Assembly: GCF_025962655.1 (NCBI RefSeq)
Contig: NZ_JAGFPE010000001.1
Span: forward strand, 186,001 to 250,000
Length of the DNA stretch: 64,000 nt
Source: Candidatus Symbiopectobacterium sp. NZEC151
GTDB lineage: Bacteria; Pseudomonadota; Gammaproteobacteria; Enterobacterales; Enterobacteriaceae
Direction: 5' to 3'
The position numbers were made by a program, and so were the translations under genes. Shown piece by piece: positions 44,774 to 55,069 of the stretch (its first letter is position 1; every line of letters starts with the position of its first letter). A model generated the notes under the pieces. It ran no database searches. It was not told where the DNA came from and saw only the letters and a program-made list of their open reading frames with translations.

Positions 44774-45514
44774 ATGAACACGACTCTGTTATACGTTAAT
44801 GGAAAACGGATTTGGCTAAAAGCCGAGTACCAACCTATCATTCATCTTCCTGAAAATAGAATCTTTAGGTATGAAACCCTTGCCCGGTTTTACGCTTCAA
44901 ACGGCGAGTTAATCCCAACGCAATCAATGATAGAAGAGATCGAAGCGTGCGGATTGATTAACCAGGTCACCGATTTCATCTTCGATCTGGTCTGCCGGTT
45001 AATATATTGTAAGAAAACGTTATCAATCTCCTTCAACCTCTCGCCGCTTATTTTCAATAATATTGAGTATTTGGATAAGTTGCATCAAATATGCTTATTA
45101 TATGATGTTGACCCGAGAAACATCGAAATAGAGTTGAGTGAAAAGATTACCCAAAAGCAATTGATTGAAGGCGTAGCGTTTTTAAACCAGGCAAAAAGGT
45201 ATGGCTTCATGATCTCACTCGATGATTTTGGTGCTGGCTGCTTGAAAACCGATAGCCTTTCCTTGTTTAATTTCGATACGATAAAAATCGATCGCTCTAT
45301 TGTTAATGGCATCGGTACCGATCCCAGCAAGTTGGAGAGGATGCAAAAATTATTGCATGTGTTAATTCCTCTTGGTGTCAATATCATCTGTGAAGGTGTC
45401 GAAAAAGCGGCGGATTTAAACAAGCTGAAACGCTATTTACCCATTTTTATTCAGGGTTATATTTTTTACCGTCCTCTGACGCTTAATCAGCTCAAGCTGT
45501 TGGAAAATTTTTAA
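44774..45514 (+). CDS. EAL domain cyclic-di-GMP phosphodiesterase
   Basis: 246-aa stand-alone EAL domain that would hydrolyse c-di-GMP to pGpG. The key residues are all present: E34 (ETL variant of EAL), N88, E120, D150-D151 (LDDFGAG), K171, E207/E210 (CEGVE) and Q227 (QGY), so it is likely active. No sensory or membrane domain. AT-rich compared with neighbours. Divergent from the PilZ/HD-GYP gene, with which it may form a signalling pair. Confidence 0.88.
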   Translation: MNTTLLYVNGKRIWLKAEYQPIIHLPENRIFRYETLARFYASNGELIPTQSMIEEIEACGLINQVTDFIFDLVCRLIYCKKTLSISFNLSPLIFNNIEYLDKLHQICLLYDVDPRNIEIELSEKITQKQLIEGVAFLNQAKRYGFMISLDDFGAGCLKTDSLSLFNFDTIKIDRSIVNGIGTDPSKLERMQKLLHVLIPLGVNIICEGVEKAADLNKLKRYLPIFIQGYIFYRPLTLNQLKLLENF

Positions 45515-45859
45515 CCTTTCTCTCTGTCTCTCACCGTCCAGCGGGTGCCTGTGGGCACCTGAATCCCACCGTAGGCTAGCCGCACCCCAAAGCGGTTTAA
45601 CACGCCATTGGCAAGGCGAACAGCACCTCGCCGGCCTTAAATCCACAAAATAATTGTGGAAATGCGGTGGCCTTCATAAATACACGGATACATTTCATCA
45701 CTTCTTCTTACTTTTGATCAAAAGCAATATTTTGAATGCATCTTTTTGCTACTGATAGTCGCGGGTAATGTCATGACAGTTTTTGGGGTTATGTCGTATT
45801 GCTGTCATCAAGATAGGTAAAATGGCCGCCAGCGGGTGGCTCAATTCGGACATATATGC
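45515..45859. promoter_or_regulatory. Region between EAL gene and nrfA
   Basis: 345 bases without a gene. It holds a hairpin GGTGCC-TGTG-GGCACC (45544-45559) that may end the EAL transcript, a small repeat TCCACAA / TTGTGGA (45642-45660), and the FNR-like site at 45714. A single NarL/NarP-like heptamer (TACCTAT on the minus strand, 45813-45819) is weak evidence. Confidence 0.55.
45714..45727 (+). promoter_or_regulatory. FNR-like site of the nrf operon
   Basis: TTGAT-CAAA-AGCAA, one mismatch from the FNR consensus TTGAT-N4-ATCAA, embedded in the perfect palindrome TTTTGATCAAAA (45712-45723). A -10-like GATAGT at 45754-45759 would place it roughly at -45, an activating position. Confidence 0.5.
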
Positions 45860-47296
45860 ATGGTCAGGATCAGCATGTTAATCCCCTCTCTATGGGGCAT
45901 GGTAGCCAGCCTTTTTATTCTTTTTTCCGCGCACGCGGAGGATGCAGCGCCTGCAAAAACGCCTGCCGCTGTTGAAGCACGTAACGATACCTTCACGCAA
46001 AAACATCCCGACCAGTACAACTCATGGAAAGCGACCAGTGAACAATCTGAGCGCCATGATGCCCTGGCCGAAGACCCCAGGATGGTGATCCTCTGGGCGG
46101 GTTATCCGTTTTCACGGGATTACAACAAGCCGCGTGGTCACGCCTTCGCCATCACCGATGTACGCCAAACCTTGCGTACCGGGGCACCCAAAAATGCAGA
46201 AGACGGTCCGCTACCGATGGCGTGTTGGAGCTGTAAAAGCCCGGATGTTGCCCGCCTGATTCAACAGGAAGGGGAAGACGGGTATTTCAAAGGGAAATGG
46301 GCGCGCGGCGGACCGGAGATTGTTAACGATCTTGGCTGTGCCGACTGCCACAACACCGCTTCGCCAGAGTTTGCGCAGGGTAAACCGGCACTGACGCTTT
46401 CTCGCCCTTATGCCGCCAGAGGCATGGCGGTGATTGGTAAGCCGTTCGAAAAAGCCGGTCGTTTCGACCAGCAAGCGATGGTCTGCGGGCAGTGCCACGT
46501 CGAGTACTATTTTTCCGGCAAAGACAAAGCGGTCAAACTGCCGTGGGACAACGGCACCAAAGTGGAAGACATGGAAAAATACTATGATGCCATTGCCTTC
46601 TCCGACTGGAACAACTCACTTTCTCGTGCGCCGATGATCAAGGCGCAACACCCGGAATATGAAACCTGGAGCGCGGGCATTCACGGCAAAAACAACGTGA
46701 CCTGTATCGATTGTCATATGCCCAAGGTGAAAAACGCGAAGGGCAAATTGTATACCGATCATAAGATTGGCAACCCGTTCGACAACTACGAGCAAACCTG
46801 TACCAACTGTCACACACAAGACAAAGCATCTATGCAGGGCATCGTGGCTGAGCGTAAAGCCGCTATTCAATCACTGAAACTCAAAGCGGAAGATCAACTG
46901 GTTCACGCGCATTTTGAAGCCAAAGCCGCCTGGGATGCCGGTGCAACCGAAGCCGAAATGCAACCGATTCTGACCGACATCCGCCACGCGCAGTGGCGTT
47001 GGGATCTGGCGATCGCCTCCCACGGCATTCATATGCATGCGCCGGACGAAGGGTTGAGAATGCTCGGTACTTCTCTGGATAAAGCGGCCGAGGCACGAAC
47101 CAAACTGGTGCGCCTGCTGGCGACCAAAGGGATCACGCAAGAGGTCAAACTGCCGGATATCTCCACCAAAGAAAAAGCGCAGCAGGCGATAGGACTCAAC
47201 ATGCAGCAAATCACGGCGGAAAAACAGGACTTCCTGAATACGGTGGTGCCGCAGTGGGATGAACAGGCGCGCAAAGCCGGGCGATTGAGCCAATAA
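45860..47296 (+). CDS. nrfA: Cytochrome c nitrite reductase catalytic subunit NrfA
   Basis: Periplasmic pentahaem enzyme that reduces nitrite to ammonium with six electrons (478 aa, equal to E. coli NrfA). The active-site haem motif is the special CWSCK; four CXXCH motifs follow (CADCH, CGQCH, CIDCH, CTNCH). Signal peptide ends near [11 protein letters not shown] 45860 gives the E. coli-like start MVRIS; ATG 45875, with AGGA in front, and GTG 45836 are alternatives. The CWSCK haem needs the NrfEFG lyase encoded downstream. Confidence 0.96.
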   Translation: MVRISMLIPSLWGMVASLFILFSAHAEDAAPAKTPAAVEARNDTFTQKHPDQYNSWKATSEQSERHDALAEDPRMVILWAGYPFSRDYNKPRGHAFAITDVRQTLRTGAPKNAEDGPLPMACWSCKSPDVARLIQQEGEDGYFKGKWARGGPEIVNDLGCADCHNTASPEFAQGKPALTLSRPYAARGMAVIGKPFEKAGRFDQQAMVCGQCHVEYYFSGKDKAVKLPWDNGTKVEDMEKYYDAIAFSDWNNSLSRAPMIKAQHPEYETWSAGIHGKNNVTCIDCHMPKVKNAKGKLYTDHKIGNPFDNYEQTCTNCHTQDKASMQGIVAERKAAIQSLKLKAEDQLVHAHFEAKAAWDAGATEAEMQPILTDIRHAQWRWDLAIASHGIHMHAPDEGLRMLGTSLDKAAEARTKLVRLLATKGITQEVKLPDISTKEKAQQAIGLNMQQITAEKQDFLNTVVPQWDEQARKAGRLSQ

Positions 47297-47339
47297 CCCC
47301 TCACCGCCCGCGTGCGGGCGGTCATTACGTGGAGTGGAT

Positions 47340-47906
47340 ATGAGCGTATTACGTTCGTTATTAACTGCCGGGGTGTTGGTGCTAGGCATGTTTTGGACCG
47401 TGCCGGGGCAGACGGAACCCGCATCTCAGGCAGCGACAGGAAAACGGTGGACGGTGATGCCACAGCGCAACCCCGATGAGGCGTGTTTGCAGTGCCATAA
47501 GCCGGAAGAAGAGGGCATGAAGGGGAAACACGCCAAGGCAATGAATCCGCAGAATCGGCAACCGATAACCTGTACCAGTTGTCACGGCAAGCCGTCGCTG
47601 CATCACCGTGAAGGGGTGAAAGACGTGATGCGCTTTAACGACCCGATGTATACGGTAGAGCAGCAAAACGGCGTCTGTATGTCATGCCATACCCCGAAAC
47701 AGCTGCAAAAAGCGTTCTGGCCGCACGATGTTCATATGGCAAAAGTGGCCTGCGCCAGCTGCCATCAGTTGCACCCGACACAGGATAAAATGCAGGGGCT
47801 GGATGACAAGGGGCGCATCAAGCTGTGCGTCGATTGCCATAGCGATCAGCGCAACAACCCAGACTTCAATCCTTCCTCGGTTCATCTGGGTAAGAGGCAG
47901 CCATGA
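47340..47906 (+). CDS. nrfB: Pentahaem cytochrome NrfB
   Basis: Periplasmic electron carrier to NrfA (188 aa, as in E. coli). Five CXXCH motifs are present: CLQCH, CTSCH, CMSCH, CASCH, CVDCH. A signal peptide precedes ([20 protein letters not shown]; cleavage near GQTEPA). An in-frame GTG at 47334 is possible but ATG 47340 is preferred. It overlaps nrfC by ATGA. Confidence 0.95.
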   Translation: MSVLRSLLTAGVLVLGMFWTVPGQTEPASQAATGKRWTVMPQRNPDEACLQCHKPEEEGMKGKHAKAMNPQNRQPITCTSCHGKPSLHHREGVKDVMRFNDPMYTVEQQNGVCMSCHTPKQLQKAFWPHDVHMAKVACASCHQLHPTQDKMQGLDDKGRIKLCVDCHSDQRNNPDFNPSSVHLGKRQP

Positions 47907-48574
47907 GTTGTTCTCGTCGTCAATTTATTGCTCGTATGGGCGGGTTGATTGCTATCACCAGCACCACCGGGCAGGTGATGGCGCAGACGCTGAATATCAA
48001 CGGCGTGCGCTACGGCATGATCCATGACGAATCCCTGTGCATTGGCTGCAACGCTTGCATGGAAGCCTGTCGGGACGTCAATCAGGTGCCAGCGGGCGTA
48101 TCGCGTCTGAAGATTATTCGCAGCGAGCCGATCGGCACCTTCCCGGATGTGAAGTACCGGTTTTTCCGTCACTCCTGCCAGCATTGCGACAACCCGCCGT
48201 GCGTGGATGTCTGCCCGACCGGTGCGTCATACCGCGATGCGGCAAGCGGCATCGTTGATGTCGATCCTTCCCTGTGCGTCGGTTGTCAGTACTGTATTGC
48301 CGCTTGTCCTTATCAGGTGCGCTTTATTCATCCGGAGAACAAGACGGCGGACAAGTGTGATTTCTGCCGCAAGACCAACCTGAAACAGGGAAAACAGCCG
48401 GCCTGCGTGGCGGTGTGCCCGACAAAGGCATTGACGTTTGGCAACCTTGACGATCCGGACAGCGACATCTCCCGTCTGCTTAATCAACGGGCGACCTATC
48501 GTTACAAAATTGCGCTGGGAACTCGGCCCAAGATGTATCGCGTACCGTTTAAATTTGGGGAGGTTCATCAATGA
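47903..48574 (+). CDS. nrfC: Fe-S protein NrfC
   Basis: Periplasmic-side 4Fe-4S protein (223 aa) that takes electrons from NrfD and passes them to NrfB. A twin-arginine-like leader ([17 protein letters not shown]) and four cluster motifs are visible: [35 protein letters not shown], and CDFC with CVAVC. The length matches E. coli NrfC. Overlaps both neighbours by 4 bases. Confidence 0.95.
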   Translation: MSCSRRQFIARMGGLIAITSTTGQVMAQTLNINGVRYGMIHDESLCIGCNACMEACRDVNQVPAGVSRLKIIRSEPIGTFPDVKYRFFRHSCQHCDNPPCVDVCPTGASYRDAASGIVDVDPSLCVGCQYCIAACPYQVRFIHPENKTADKCDFCRKTNLKQGKQPACVAVCPTKALTFGNLDDPDSDISRLLNQRATYRYKIALGTRPKMYRVPFKFGEVHQ

Positions 48575-49533
48575 CGCCTGTCTCTTCAAGCCCGTTCCAC
48601 TTTGATTCATTAGTGTGGGACTGGCCGATCGCGATTTATCTGTTTCTGATCGGGATCTCCGCGGGGTTGGTCACGCTGTCGGTGCTGTTGCGTTGTTATC
48701 GCCCGGCTCTGGCAACGTCAGACAGTACCCTGATGCGCACCACGCTGTTGCTGGCACCCGGTGTGATTATTTTGGGATTGCTGATTTTGGTGTTCCACCT
48801 GACGCGCCCCTGGACGTTTTGGAAACTGATGTTCCATTATAGCTTTACCTCCGTAATGTCGGTGGGGGTGATGCTGTTTCAGGTTTACATGGCGGTGCTG
48901 GTGGTCTGGTTGGCGAAGATTTTCGATCAACAGCTGATTGGGCTGCAACAGCGCTGGTTGCCGAAACTCCGCATTCTGCCCGCGGTGCTGGCCCGGCTGA
49001 CGCCGCTGATGAAAACGTTGGATATCGTGATGCTGGTGTTGGCGGTGATGCTCGGAGCCTACACCGGTTTCCTGCTGTCGGCGCTGAAAACCTATCCGCT
49101 GCTCAATAACCCAATCCTGCCGATACTGTTTCTGTTCTCGGGCATCTCCTCTGGCGCTGCCGTGGCGCTGATCGCCATGACGCTGCGCGCGCGCCGCAAT
49201 CCGCACAGTGAAGAAGCGCACTTTATTCATCGGTTGGAAACCCCCATCGTTTGGCTGGAAATCTTTGTGCTGTTTGCCTTCTTTATCGGTCTGGCATTAG
49301 GCGATGAAGGGAAACACCGCGCACTGATCAACGCGCTGGCGGGAGGGTTTTGGGCCACATGGTTCTGGGTTGGCGTGGTGGGGATTGGGTTGGTCGCCCC
49401 GTTGCTGCTCAAATCCTGGGCCAATCGTTGGCATTCACCCTATGGCGTGCTGGCCGTCAGTGGCATGAGCCTGACCGGCGTGTTGCTGCTGCGTTTCTTT
49501 ATTTTGTATGCGGGACAGTTAACCGTTGTGTAG
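48571..49533 (+). CDS. nrfD: Menaquinol-oxidising membrane protein NrfD
   Basis: Polytopic inner-membrane protein (320 aa, about eight helices) of the NrfD/PsrC family that oxidises menaquinol and reduces NrfC. It begins SSPFHFDSLVWDWPIAIYLF and contains FHLTRPWTFWKLMFHYS and LFLFSGISSGAAVALIAM, close to E. coli NrfD. Translation is coupled to nrfC by ATGA. Confidence 0.95.
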   Translation: MTPVSSSPFHFDSLVWDWPIAIYLFLIGISAGLVTLSVLLRCYRPALATSDSTLMRTTLLLAPGVIILGLLILVFHLTRPWTFWKLMFHYSFTSVMSVGVMLFQVYMAVLVVWLAKIFDQQLIGLQQRWLPKLRILPAVLARLTPLMKTLDIVMLVLAVMLGAYTGFLLSALKTYPLLNNPILPILFLFSGISSGAAVALIAMTLRARRNPHSEEAHFIHRLETPIVWLEIFVLFAFFIGLALGDEGKHRALINALAGGFWATWFWVGVVGIGLVAPLLLKSWANRWHSPYGVLAVSGMSLTGVLLLRFFILYAGQLTVV

Positions 49534-49548
49534 CCCCCGACAAGAGGC

Positions 49549-51429
49549 ATGTTGATGTTGCTATTGCCAGAGTTTGGCTATATTGCGTTGTTGCTTGCAA
49601 GCGTCGTCGGCGTGGCGACGACGCTGCTTACCGCATCAGGCTGCTACCGCCATTGGCACACGGTTTATCGATTGGCGCGCGTGTGGACGTGGGTGCTGTT
49701 CGGTCTGGTGCTGTTTGCGTTTGTCGTACTGACGCTGAGTTTCATGCTGAATGATTTCTCGGTCAATTATGTCGCACAGCACGGACACCGTGATTTACCG
49801 TTTGGGCTAAAAATAGCCGCCGTGTGGGGCGGCCATGAGGGCTCACTGCTGCTGTGGCTGCTCTGTTTGTCGGGATGGAGCGCGCTGTTTGCCTTTCGCT
49901 ATCGTCACGCGCAAGGAAATCTGTTTCCGCTTACGTTAGCGGTGCTGGCCGCCATCGCCAGCGCACTGCTGATGTTCATCGTGCTTTTTTCCGATCCCTT
50001 TACGCGTCTGCTGCCGCCTGCGGTGGCAGGGCGCGATCTTAATCCGATGCTGCAACATATCGGCCTGATTCTGCATCCACCGCTGCTCTACCTGGGCTAC
50101 GGCGGGTTGACGGTAAGCGCCGCGCTGGCGCTGGCGGCGCTGCTCAACGGGGAATTTGACGCACGCGCTGCCTGGGTGTGCTGGCGCTGGGCGCTGCCGG
50201 CCTGGTGCGCCTTAACCCTGGGCATCATGTTGGGGTCATGGTGGGCCTATAACGAGCTGGGGTGGGGCGGTTGGTGGTTTTGGGATCCGGTAGAAAACGC
50301 CTCGTTGCTTCCCTGGATCACCGCCAGCGCGCTGTTGCACAGTTTATACGTGACCCGGATGCGCGGGATCTTCCGCCATTGGTCGATGATGCTGGCGATA
50401 TTGACGTTTATCCTCAGCCTGCTTGGCACCTTGATCGTGCGCTCCGGCATTCTGGTGTCCGTTCACGCCTTTGCGCTTGAACATGACAGAGCCGTGCCGC
50501 TGTTTATCCTGTTTTCCGCATTAAGCATGGCCGCGTTGCTGATTTATGGCTGGCGCGCAACAACCTACCGCCCAGCGGCGCGCTTCTGCGGCTGGTCGCG
50601 GGAAATTGCCCTTCTGCTGGCATTGTTGTTATTTGCCGCTGTTGCGCTGGTGGTGCTGCTGGGCACGCTCTATCCGATGGTCTACGGGCTGGCAGGGTGG
50701 GGCAAAATGTCGGTGGGTGCCCCCTATTTCAACACGGTATTACTGCCTTTCGCGGGCGTGATGTTGCTGCTGATTGGGCTGTCGGCAGGGGGTTTTTGGA
50801 AACGCAGCGCGCGTTGGTCAACGCGACGTATCGGTTGCACGCTGGCATTGAGCGTTATGACGATGCTGATGCTGTGGCCGCAGGGCGTTAACGTTGCGCT
50901 CGGTGCGGGGTTGGTGGTGTGGATGTTGACGGCACAGTGGTTACAACCGATAACGGCGCTGCGCCAGCAACTTCCTGCGCTGCTGGCGCATAGCGGCGTC
51001 GCGCTGCTGGCGCTGGGGATCATCTTCTCTGCGGGCAGCAAACAGGAGATCAGCGCCAATGTGGCGCAGGGTGAACAGATTGCGCTCGGGGATTACCGTT
51101 TCCATTTTCTTCAGCTTAATTTGCTGGTCGGGCAAAATTACACCGCCGAGCAAGCGGCGATCGCTATTTCTCGCGGTGACGTGCCCATCGCTACGGTCAC
51201 GCCGGAACGCCGCCACTACAACGTACGCCAGCAGCAGATGATGGAGCCGGGCATCGCCTGGGGACCGATCCGAGAGTGGTACGCCGTGATGGGCGAAAAA
51301 ACCGGTGAAAACCGCTACGCCATGCGTTTCTATGTACAAACCGGTATTCGTTGGATTTGGGGCGGCGGCCTGCTGATGATCGGCGGTGCACTGTTGGGAT
51401 GGTGGCGCGGGAGGCAAGCGTATGACTAA
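49549..51429 (+). CDS. nrfE: Cytochrome c haem lyase subunit NrfE (CcmF homologue)
   Basis: Inner-membrane haem-handling protein (626 aa) that with NrfF and NrfG attaches the special CWSCK haem of NrfA. It has the WWD haem domain ([20 protein letters not shown]) and conserved His near the flanking loops, and about 15 hydrophobic segments, as in CcmF (651 aa) encoded further on. Start 49549 or ATG 49555; AAGAGG precedes closely. Overlaps nrfF. Confidence 0.94.
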   Translation: MLMLLLPEFGYIALLLASVVGVATTLLTASGCYRHWHTVYRLARVWTWVLFGLVLFAFVVLTLSFMLNDFSVNYVAQHGHRDLPFGLKIAAVWGGHEGSLLLWLLCLSGWSALFAFRYRHAQGNLFPLTLAVLAAIASALLMFIVLFSDPFTRLLPPAVAGRDLNPMLQHIGLILHPPLLYLGYGGLTVSAALALAALLNGEFDARAAWVCWRWALPAWCALTLGIMLGSWWAYNELGWGGWWFWDPVENASLLPWITASALLHSLYVTRMRGIFRHWSMMLAILTFILSLLGTLIVRSGILVSVHAFALEHDRAVPLFILFSALSMAALLIYGWRATTYRPAARFCGWSREIALLLALLLFAAVALVVLLGTLYPMVYGLAGWGKMSVGAPYFNTVLLPFAGVMLLLIGLSAGGFWKRSARWSTRRIGCTLALSVMTMLMLWPQGVNVALGAGLVVWMLTAQWLQPITALRQQLPALLAHSGVALLALGIIFSAGSKQEISANVAQGEQIALGDYRFHFLQLNLLVGQNYTAEQAAIAISRGDVPIATVTPERRHYNVRQQQMMEPGIAWGPIREWYAVMGEKTGENRYAMRFYVQTGIRWIWGGGLLMIGGALLGWWRGRQAYD

Positions 51430-51820
51430 ACGTGCGATGCTGCTGTTCCTGTTACTGAGTGCGGTTGTGCAGGCGCAAGTGGTCGATACCTGGGCATTTT
51501 CCAGCCCTGTACAGCGCGAGACGGCGTTGAATATCGCCGGGGAGTTACGCTGCCCGCAGTGTCAAAATCAAAGCCTGCTGGAGTCGACTTCACCCGTGGC
51601 GGTCAGTATGCGGCATGAAGTGTTCTCCATGGTCGAACAGGGAAAAACCAAATCAGACATCATGGCGTTCATGACCGAGCGCTATGGCGATTTTGTGCAG
51701 TATAACCCGCCGTTAAAAATGCATACCGGCCTGCTGTGGTTCACGCCTCTGCTGCTGTTGCTGGCCATTGTTGCCATCCTGTGGCGCGTGGTACGCAAGC
51801 AAGCCAGGGGGCGGTCATGA
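51422..51820 (+). CDS. nrfF: Haem lyase subunit NrfF (CcmH homologue)
   Basis: 132-aa membrane-anchored thiol protein with the CcmH-type motif [10 protein letters not shown] near residues 43-52, a cleavable signal peptide and one C-terminal helix. It reduces the apocytochrome cysteines for haem attachment to NrfA. The start 51422 overlaps the nrfE stop by 8 bases. Its stop overlaps the nrfG start. Confidence 0.93.
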   Translation: MTKRAMLLFLLLSAVVQAQVVDTWAFSSPVQRETALNIAGELRCPQCQNQSLLESTSPVAVSMRHEVFSMVEQGKTKSDIMAFMTERYGDFVQYNPPLKMHTGLLWFTPLLLLLAIVAILWRVVRKQARGRS

Positions 51821-52635
51821 TAGTCACTGCTGCAACCGTGCTGGTGGTTATCGTTGGTGGCCTGCTGTGGCCGCTGCTTCCCGTTAAAAAAACCAAAGAA
51901 GACAACCGGCTGTCGGGTTTACCCCTGCATCTCTGGCAATGGCAGTGCCGACAGGCGAAAACGCAACTCTCGGCCCGTGACGCGCAGGCGTTGAGGGATG
52001 AGTTGGAGAAGGATCTACCCGTTGCCGAAGGCGCAGCGGCGGCACAGCGGACGATGCCGCTATTACCGCTGGTTATCGCCGTTGCCGTTATCGTGGTGAG
52101 CGGTTTTACCGGCTATTCCCTGAGTCACCGTGGTGAAGCGCTCGTGGCCGAGCGTCAGCGGCTTGCCGATCCGCTGCGTGGTTTTAGTGACGCGCAGCAG
52201 CAGGAAAAACAGCTTGCGACCCTGCAACGGGCGATTCGTGCCACACCGGATAACAGCGTGCTGTGGGCTGAACTGGGAGAGTATTACCTCTACCGTAACG
52301 CCTATGACAACGCACAGCGCGCTTACCGCCGAGCGATGGCGCTGAAAGGCGAGAATGCCGAGCTCTATTCGGCATTAGCCACCGTGCTGTACTACCAGTC
52401 CGGCCAGATAATGACGCCAGCGACGCGGGAAATGATTGATAACGCGCTGGCGCTGGATGCCAATGAAGTGACCGCGTTGATGCTGTTGGCATCGGATGCT
52501 TTCTTGCGCGCGGATTATGCCGCTGCCGTGACCCTTTGGCAGCGTTTGCTCGATGGCTACAGCCCGCGCATTAACCGGGTTCAGCTGATAGAAGCCATTA
52601 ACACGGCAAAGCTGTTACAGCAGAGCCAGCAATAG
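51817..52635 (+). CDS. nrfG: TPR haem lyase subunit NrfG (CcmI-like, long form)
   Basis: 272-aa protein with two N-terminal membrane segments ([16 protein letters not shown] and [19 protein letters not shown]) and a periplasmic TPR domain ([55 protein letters not shown]) that binds the NrfA C-terminus. E. coli NrfG is about 198 aa and starts at the second membrane segment, so this form has the full CcmI-like N-terminus. ATG 51817 overlaps the nrfF stop. Confidence 0.92.
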   Translation: MIVTAATVLVVIVGGLLWPLLPVKKTKEDNRLSGLPLHLWQWQCRQAKTQLSARDAQALRDELEKDLPVAEGAAAAQRTMPLLPLVIAVAVIVVSGFTGYSLSHRGEALVAERQRLADPLRGFSDAQQQEKQLATLQRAIRATPDNSVLWAELGEYYLYRNAYDNAQRAYRRAMALKGENAELYSALATVLYYQSGQIMTPATREMIDNALALDANEVTALMLLASDAFLRADYAAAVTLWQRLLDGYSPRINRVQLIEAINTAKLLQQSQQ

Positions 52636-52773
52636 ACGCACGACAGTCCTCAATCGCCGGTTTTATTGATCTCGATAAAACAGATTAACTCTTTATGAGT
52701 AGGCCGCTGACGGGGGGAAACAAGGGCGTCATGGTATGCTAAAACCCTCTGTAAGGTAAGGAGTTAACGCCTG

Positions 52774-53394
52774 ATGCTCGAAGCGCGCGATGTGGTCTGC
52801 ATTCGTGATGAACATGTGTTGTTTAGCGCCTTATCGTTCACGGCCAGCGCGGGTGACATGGTGCAGATTGCCGGTGCGAATGGCGTCGGAAAAACCTCGT
52901 TGTTGCGCATATTAAGCGGCCTGGCAACGCCCGGTGCGGGTGAGGTGTACTGGCAAGGACAACGCACGGAGCGGGTGCGAGCGCGTTTCAACCAGCAGCT
53001 TTTGTGGTTAGGGCACCAGCCGGGTATCAAAGGCGTGTTGACCGGGGAAGAGAATCTGCGGTTTTTCTATCCGCAGCACAGCCAGCAATCACTGTGGCAG
53101 GCGCTGGCCTCGGTTGGCTTAGCGGGCTATGAGGATGTGCCCGTCGCGCGCTTGTCGGCTGGACAACAGCGGCGCGTGGCGCTGGCGCGGTTGTGGTTGA
53201 CGGATGTCCCGTTGTGGATATTGGATGAGCCTTTGACGGCGCTCGATGTCGCCGGTGTCGACATGTTAACGCAACGCATGGAGCTCCATGTCGCGCAGGG
53301 CGGCATCATTATCCTTACCACGCATCAGCCGCTGCACCCGCGCGCTCAGAACATACGCTGTATCCAGTTAGTGCCGGATGAGGGAGACCGATAA
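52774..53394 (+). CDS. ccmA: Haem ABC exporter ATP-binding protein CcmA
   Basis: 206-aa ATPase of the CcmABCD complex that releases holo-CcmE. Walker A is GANGVGKTS, the ABC signature [13 protein letters not shown] and Walker B PLWILDEP with the following TALD. The start ATG at 52774 follows AAGGAG. First gene of ccmABCDEFGHI, 138 bases after nrfG; the gap shows no terminator, so read-through from nrf is possible. Confidence 0.95.
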   Translation: MLEARDVVCIRDEHVLFSALSFTASAGDMVQIAGANGVGKTSLLRILSGLATPGAGEVYWQGQRTERVRARFNQQLLWLGHQPGIKGVLTGEENLRFFYPQHSQQSLWQALASVGLAGYEDVPVARLSAGQQRRVALARLWLTDVPLWILDEPLTALDVAGVDMLTQRMELHVAQGGIIILTTHQPLHPRAQNIRCIQLVPDEGDR

Positions 53395-54050
53395 TGCGAC
53401 GACTTATGGTGCGTGAACTGCGCGTCGCGTTACGCAACAACGCTGAAATCCTTAACCCGATGTGGTTTTTTCTGATTGTAATCATTCTGTTCCCGCTGGC
53501 GATAGGGCCTGAGCCGCAGCTGTTGCTGCGTATCGCTTCGGGCGTGGTATGGGTCGCCGCCTTGCTGGCGTCACTGCTGGCAATGGATCGCCTGTTTCGC
53601 GACGACTATCAGGATGGTTCGTTGGAACAGTTAACGCTACTGCCTTTGCCCTTGCCGTTAGTGGTTCTGGCGAAAGTGGTGGTGCATTGGATGGTCAGCG
53701 GGTTGCCGCTGTTACTGCTTTCCCCTCTGGCGGCACTGCTGTTTGGTCTGAGCTTTCGTGAGTGGTCGGTGATGGCGCTGACGCTGTTATTGAGCACGCC
53801 GACGCTCAGTTTTTTAGGCGCTATCGGCGCTGGGTTAACGGTCGGGTTACGCCGCAGCGGCGTGCTACTGAGCCTGCTGGTGCTGCCGCTGACCATCCCG
53901 TTATTGATTTTTGCCACGGCAGCCATTGAAGCCGCCATGATGCAATTACCGGTCGGTGGCTATCTGGCGATCCTCGGTGCCTTTCTGGCGGGTAGCGCAA
54001 CGCTGTGTCCGTTCGCTACTGCCGCGGCGCTAAGGGTGGGCCTGAATTGA
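53394..54050 (+). CDS. ccmB: Haem ABC exporter membrane subunit CcmB
   Basis: 218-aa membrane protein with six hydrophobic segments, partner of CcmA. Family features: LNPMWFFLIVIILFPLAIGP and FRDDYQDGSLEQLTLLPLP. One-base overlap with ccmA (TAATG). It ends just before ccmC with a 63-base gap. Confidence 0.95.
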   Translation: MRRLMVRELRVALRNNAEILNPMWFFLIVIILFPLAIGPEPQLLLRIASGVVWVAALLASLLAMDRLFRDDYQDGSLEQLTLLPLPLPLVVLAKVVVHWMVSGLPLLLLSPLAALLFGLSFREWSVMALTLLLSTPTLSFLGAIGAGLTVGLRRSGVLLSLLVLPLTIPLLIFATAAIEAAMMQLPVGGYLAILGAFLAGSATLCPFATAAALRVGLN

Positions 54051-54113
54051 TTATCGATCTTCGGATTTTATCGTCCCGCAGGGATGCGTTTTACGCAAAG
54101 TGAGCACACGATT

Positions 54114-54854
54114 ATGTTGAATAAAAACCATCAGCATACCCCGCCACAGCGGCTTTATCACCGCTGTGGCACGCTTGTTCCCCTCTTTGCGCTGATCAGC
54201 GCAGTGATACTGATCGGCGGTCTGGTGTGGGGATTTGGATTTGCACCCGCAGACTACCAGCAGGGGCAGGGCTATCGCATCATGTACCTGCATGTGCCCG
54301 CCGCCGTCTGGTCCATGGGGGTTTATGCCACCATGGCGATTTTTTCCGTGTGGGCGCTGAGTAAACGCTCGCAGACAGCGGAGCTGATTATCGCGGCGAT
54401 GGCACCCGTCGGCGCGGTGTTCACCTTTATTGCGTTGACCACCGGCTCCACCTGGGGGAAACCGATGTGGGGCACCTGGTGGGTTTGGGATGCACGCCTG
54501 ACGTCTGAGCTGGTGTTGCTGTTTATCTATATTGGCGTGATTGCGCTCTACAACGCGTTTGACGATCGCCGGTTGGCCGGGCGCGCCATGGCTATCATGG
54601 TGTTGGTTGGCGTGGTGAATCTGCCTATCATTCATTTTTCCGTGGAGTGGTGGAACACCCTGCATCAGGGGTCGACGAAAATGCAAAAAACTATCGATCC
54701 GGCAATGCGTCTTCCACTGCGACTGATGATGTTAGGGTTTATGAGCCTGTTTGTGACTTTGTCACTGATGCGTTTACGTAACCTGATCCTGATGCAACAG
54801 CGCCGTTCCTCCTGGGTGGCTGCGCTGGTTAACCCAAAAGGAGCCGCACGATGA
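54114..54854 (+). CDS. ccmC: Haem-binding membrane protein CcmC
   Basis: 246-aa protein that loads haem on CcmE. The WWD motif is GTWWVWDARLTSELV, flanked by HVPAA and HFSVEWWNTLHQGS, which carry the haem-binding histidines. ATG 54114 (MLNKNHQH) matches the E. coli N-terminus in length; ATG 54084 is a possible longer start. Overlaps ccmD by ATGA. Confidence 0.95.
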   Translation: MLNKNHQHTPPQRLYHRCGTLVPLFALISAVILIGGLVWGFGFAPADYQQGQGYRIMYLHVPAAVWSMGVYATMAIFSVWALSKRSQTAELIIAAMAPVGAVFTFIALTTGSTWGKPMWGTWWVWDARLTSELVLLFIYIGVIALYNAFDDRRLAGRAMAIMVLVGVVNLPIIHFSVEWWNTLHQGSTKMQKTIDPAMRLPLRLMMLGFMSLFVTLSLMRLRNLILMQQRRSSWVAALVNPKGAAR

Positions 54855-55069
54855 ATATTGCGTTTACCAGTTGGCAAGCGTTCTTTGCAATGGGCGGTTA
54901 TGCCTTTTATGTCTGGTTAGCCGCAGCGTTAACGCTGCTGCCGCTTTGTGCCCTGATAGGTCACACCCTGTGGTGCCGTCGCGTATTGCTGCGGGACATT
55001 GATCGTCAGCAGGCGCGTGAACAGCGCAAGCATCAGGCGCGCCAGAATCCCGGGGAGGTGATGCCGTGA
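54851..55069 (+). CDS. ccmD: CcmD, small subunit of the CcmABCD complex
   Basis: 72-aa protein with one membrane helix ([20 protein letters not shown]) followed by a charged tail ([20 protein letters not shown]), typical for CcmD, which helps release holo-CcmE. ATGA overlap with ccmC; its stop overlaps the GTG start of ccmE. Confidence 0.92.
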   Translation: MNIAFTSWQAFFAMGGYAFYVWLAAALTLLPLCALIGHTLWCRRVLLRDIDRQQAREQRKHQARQNPGEVMP

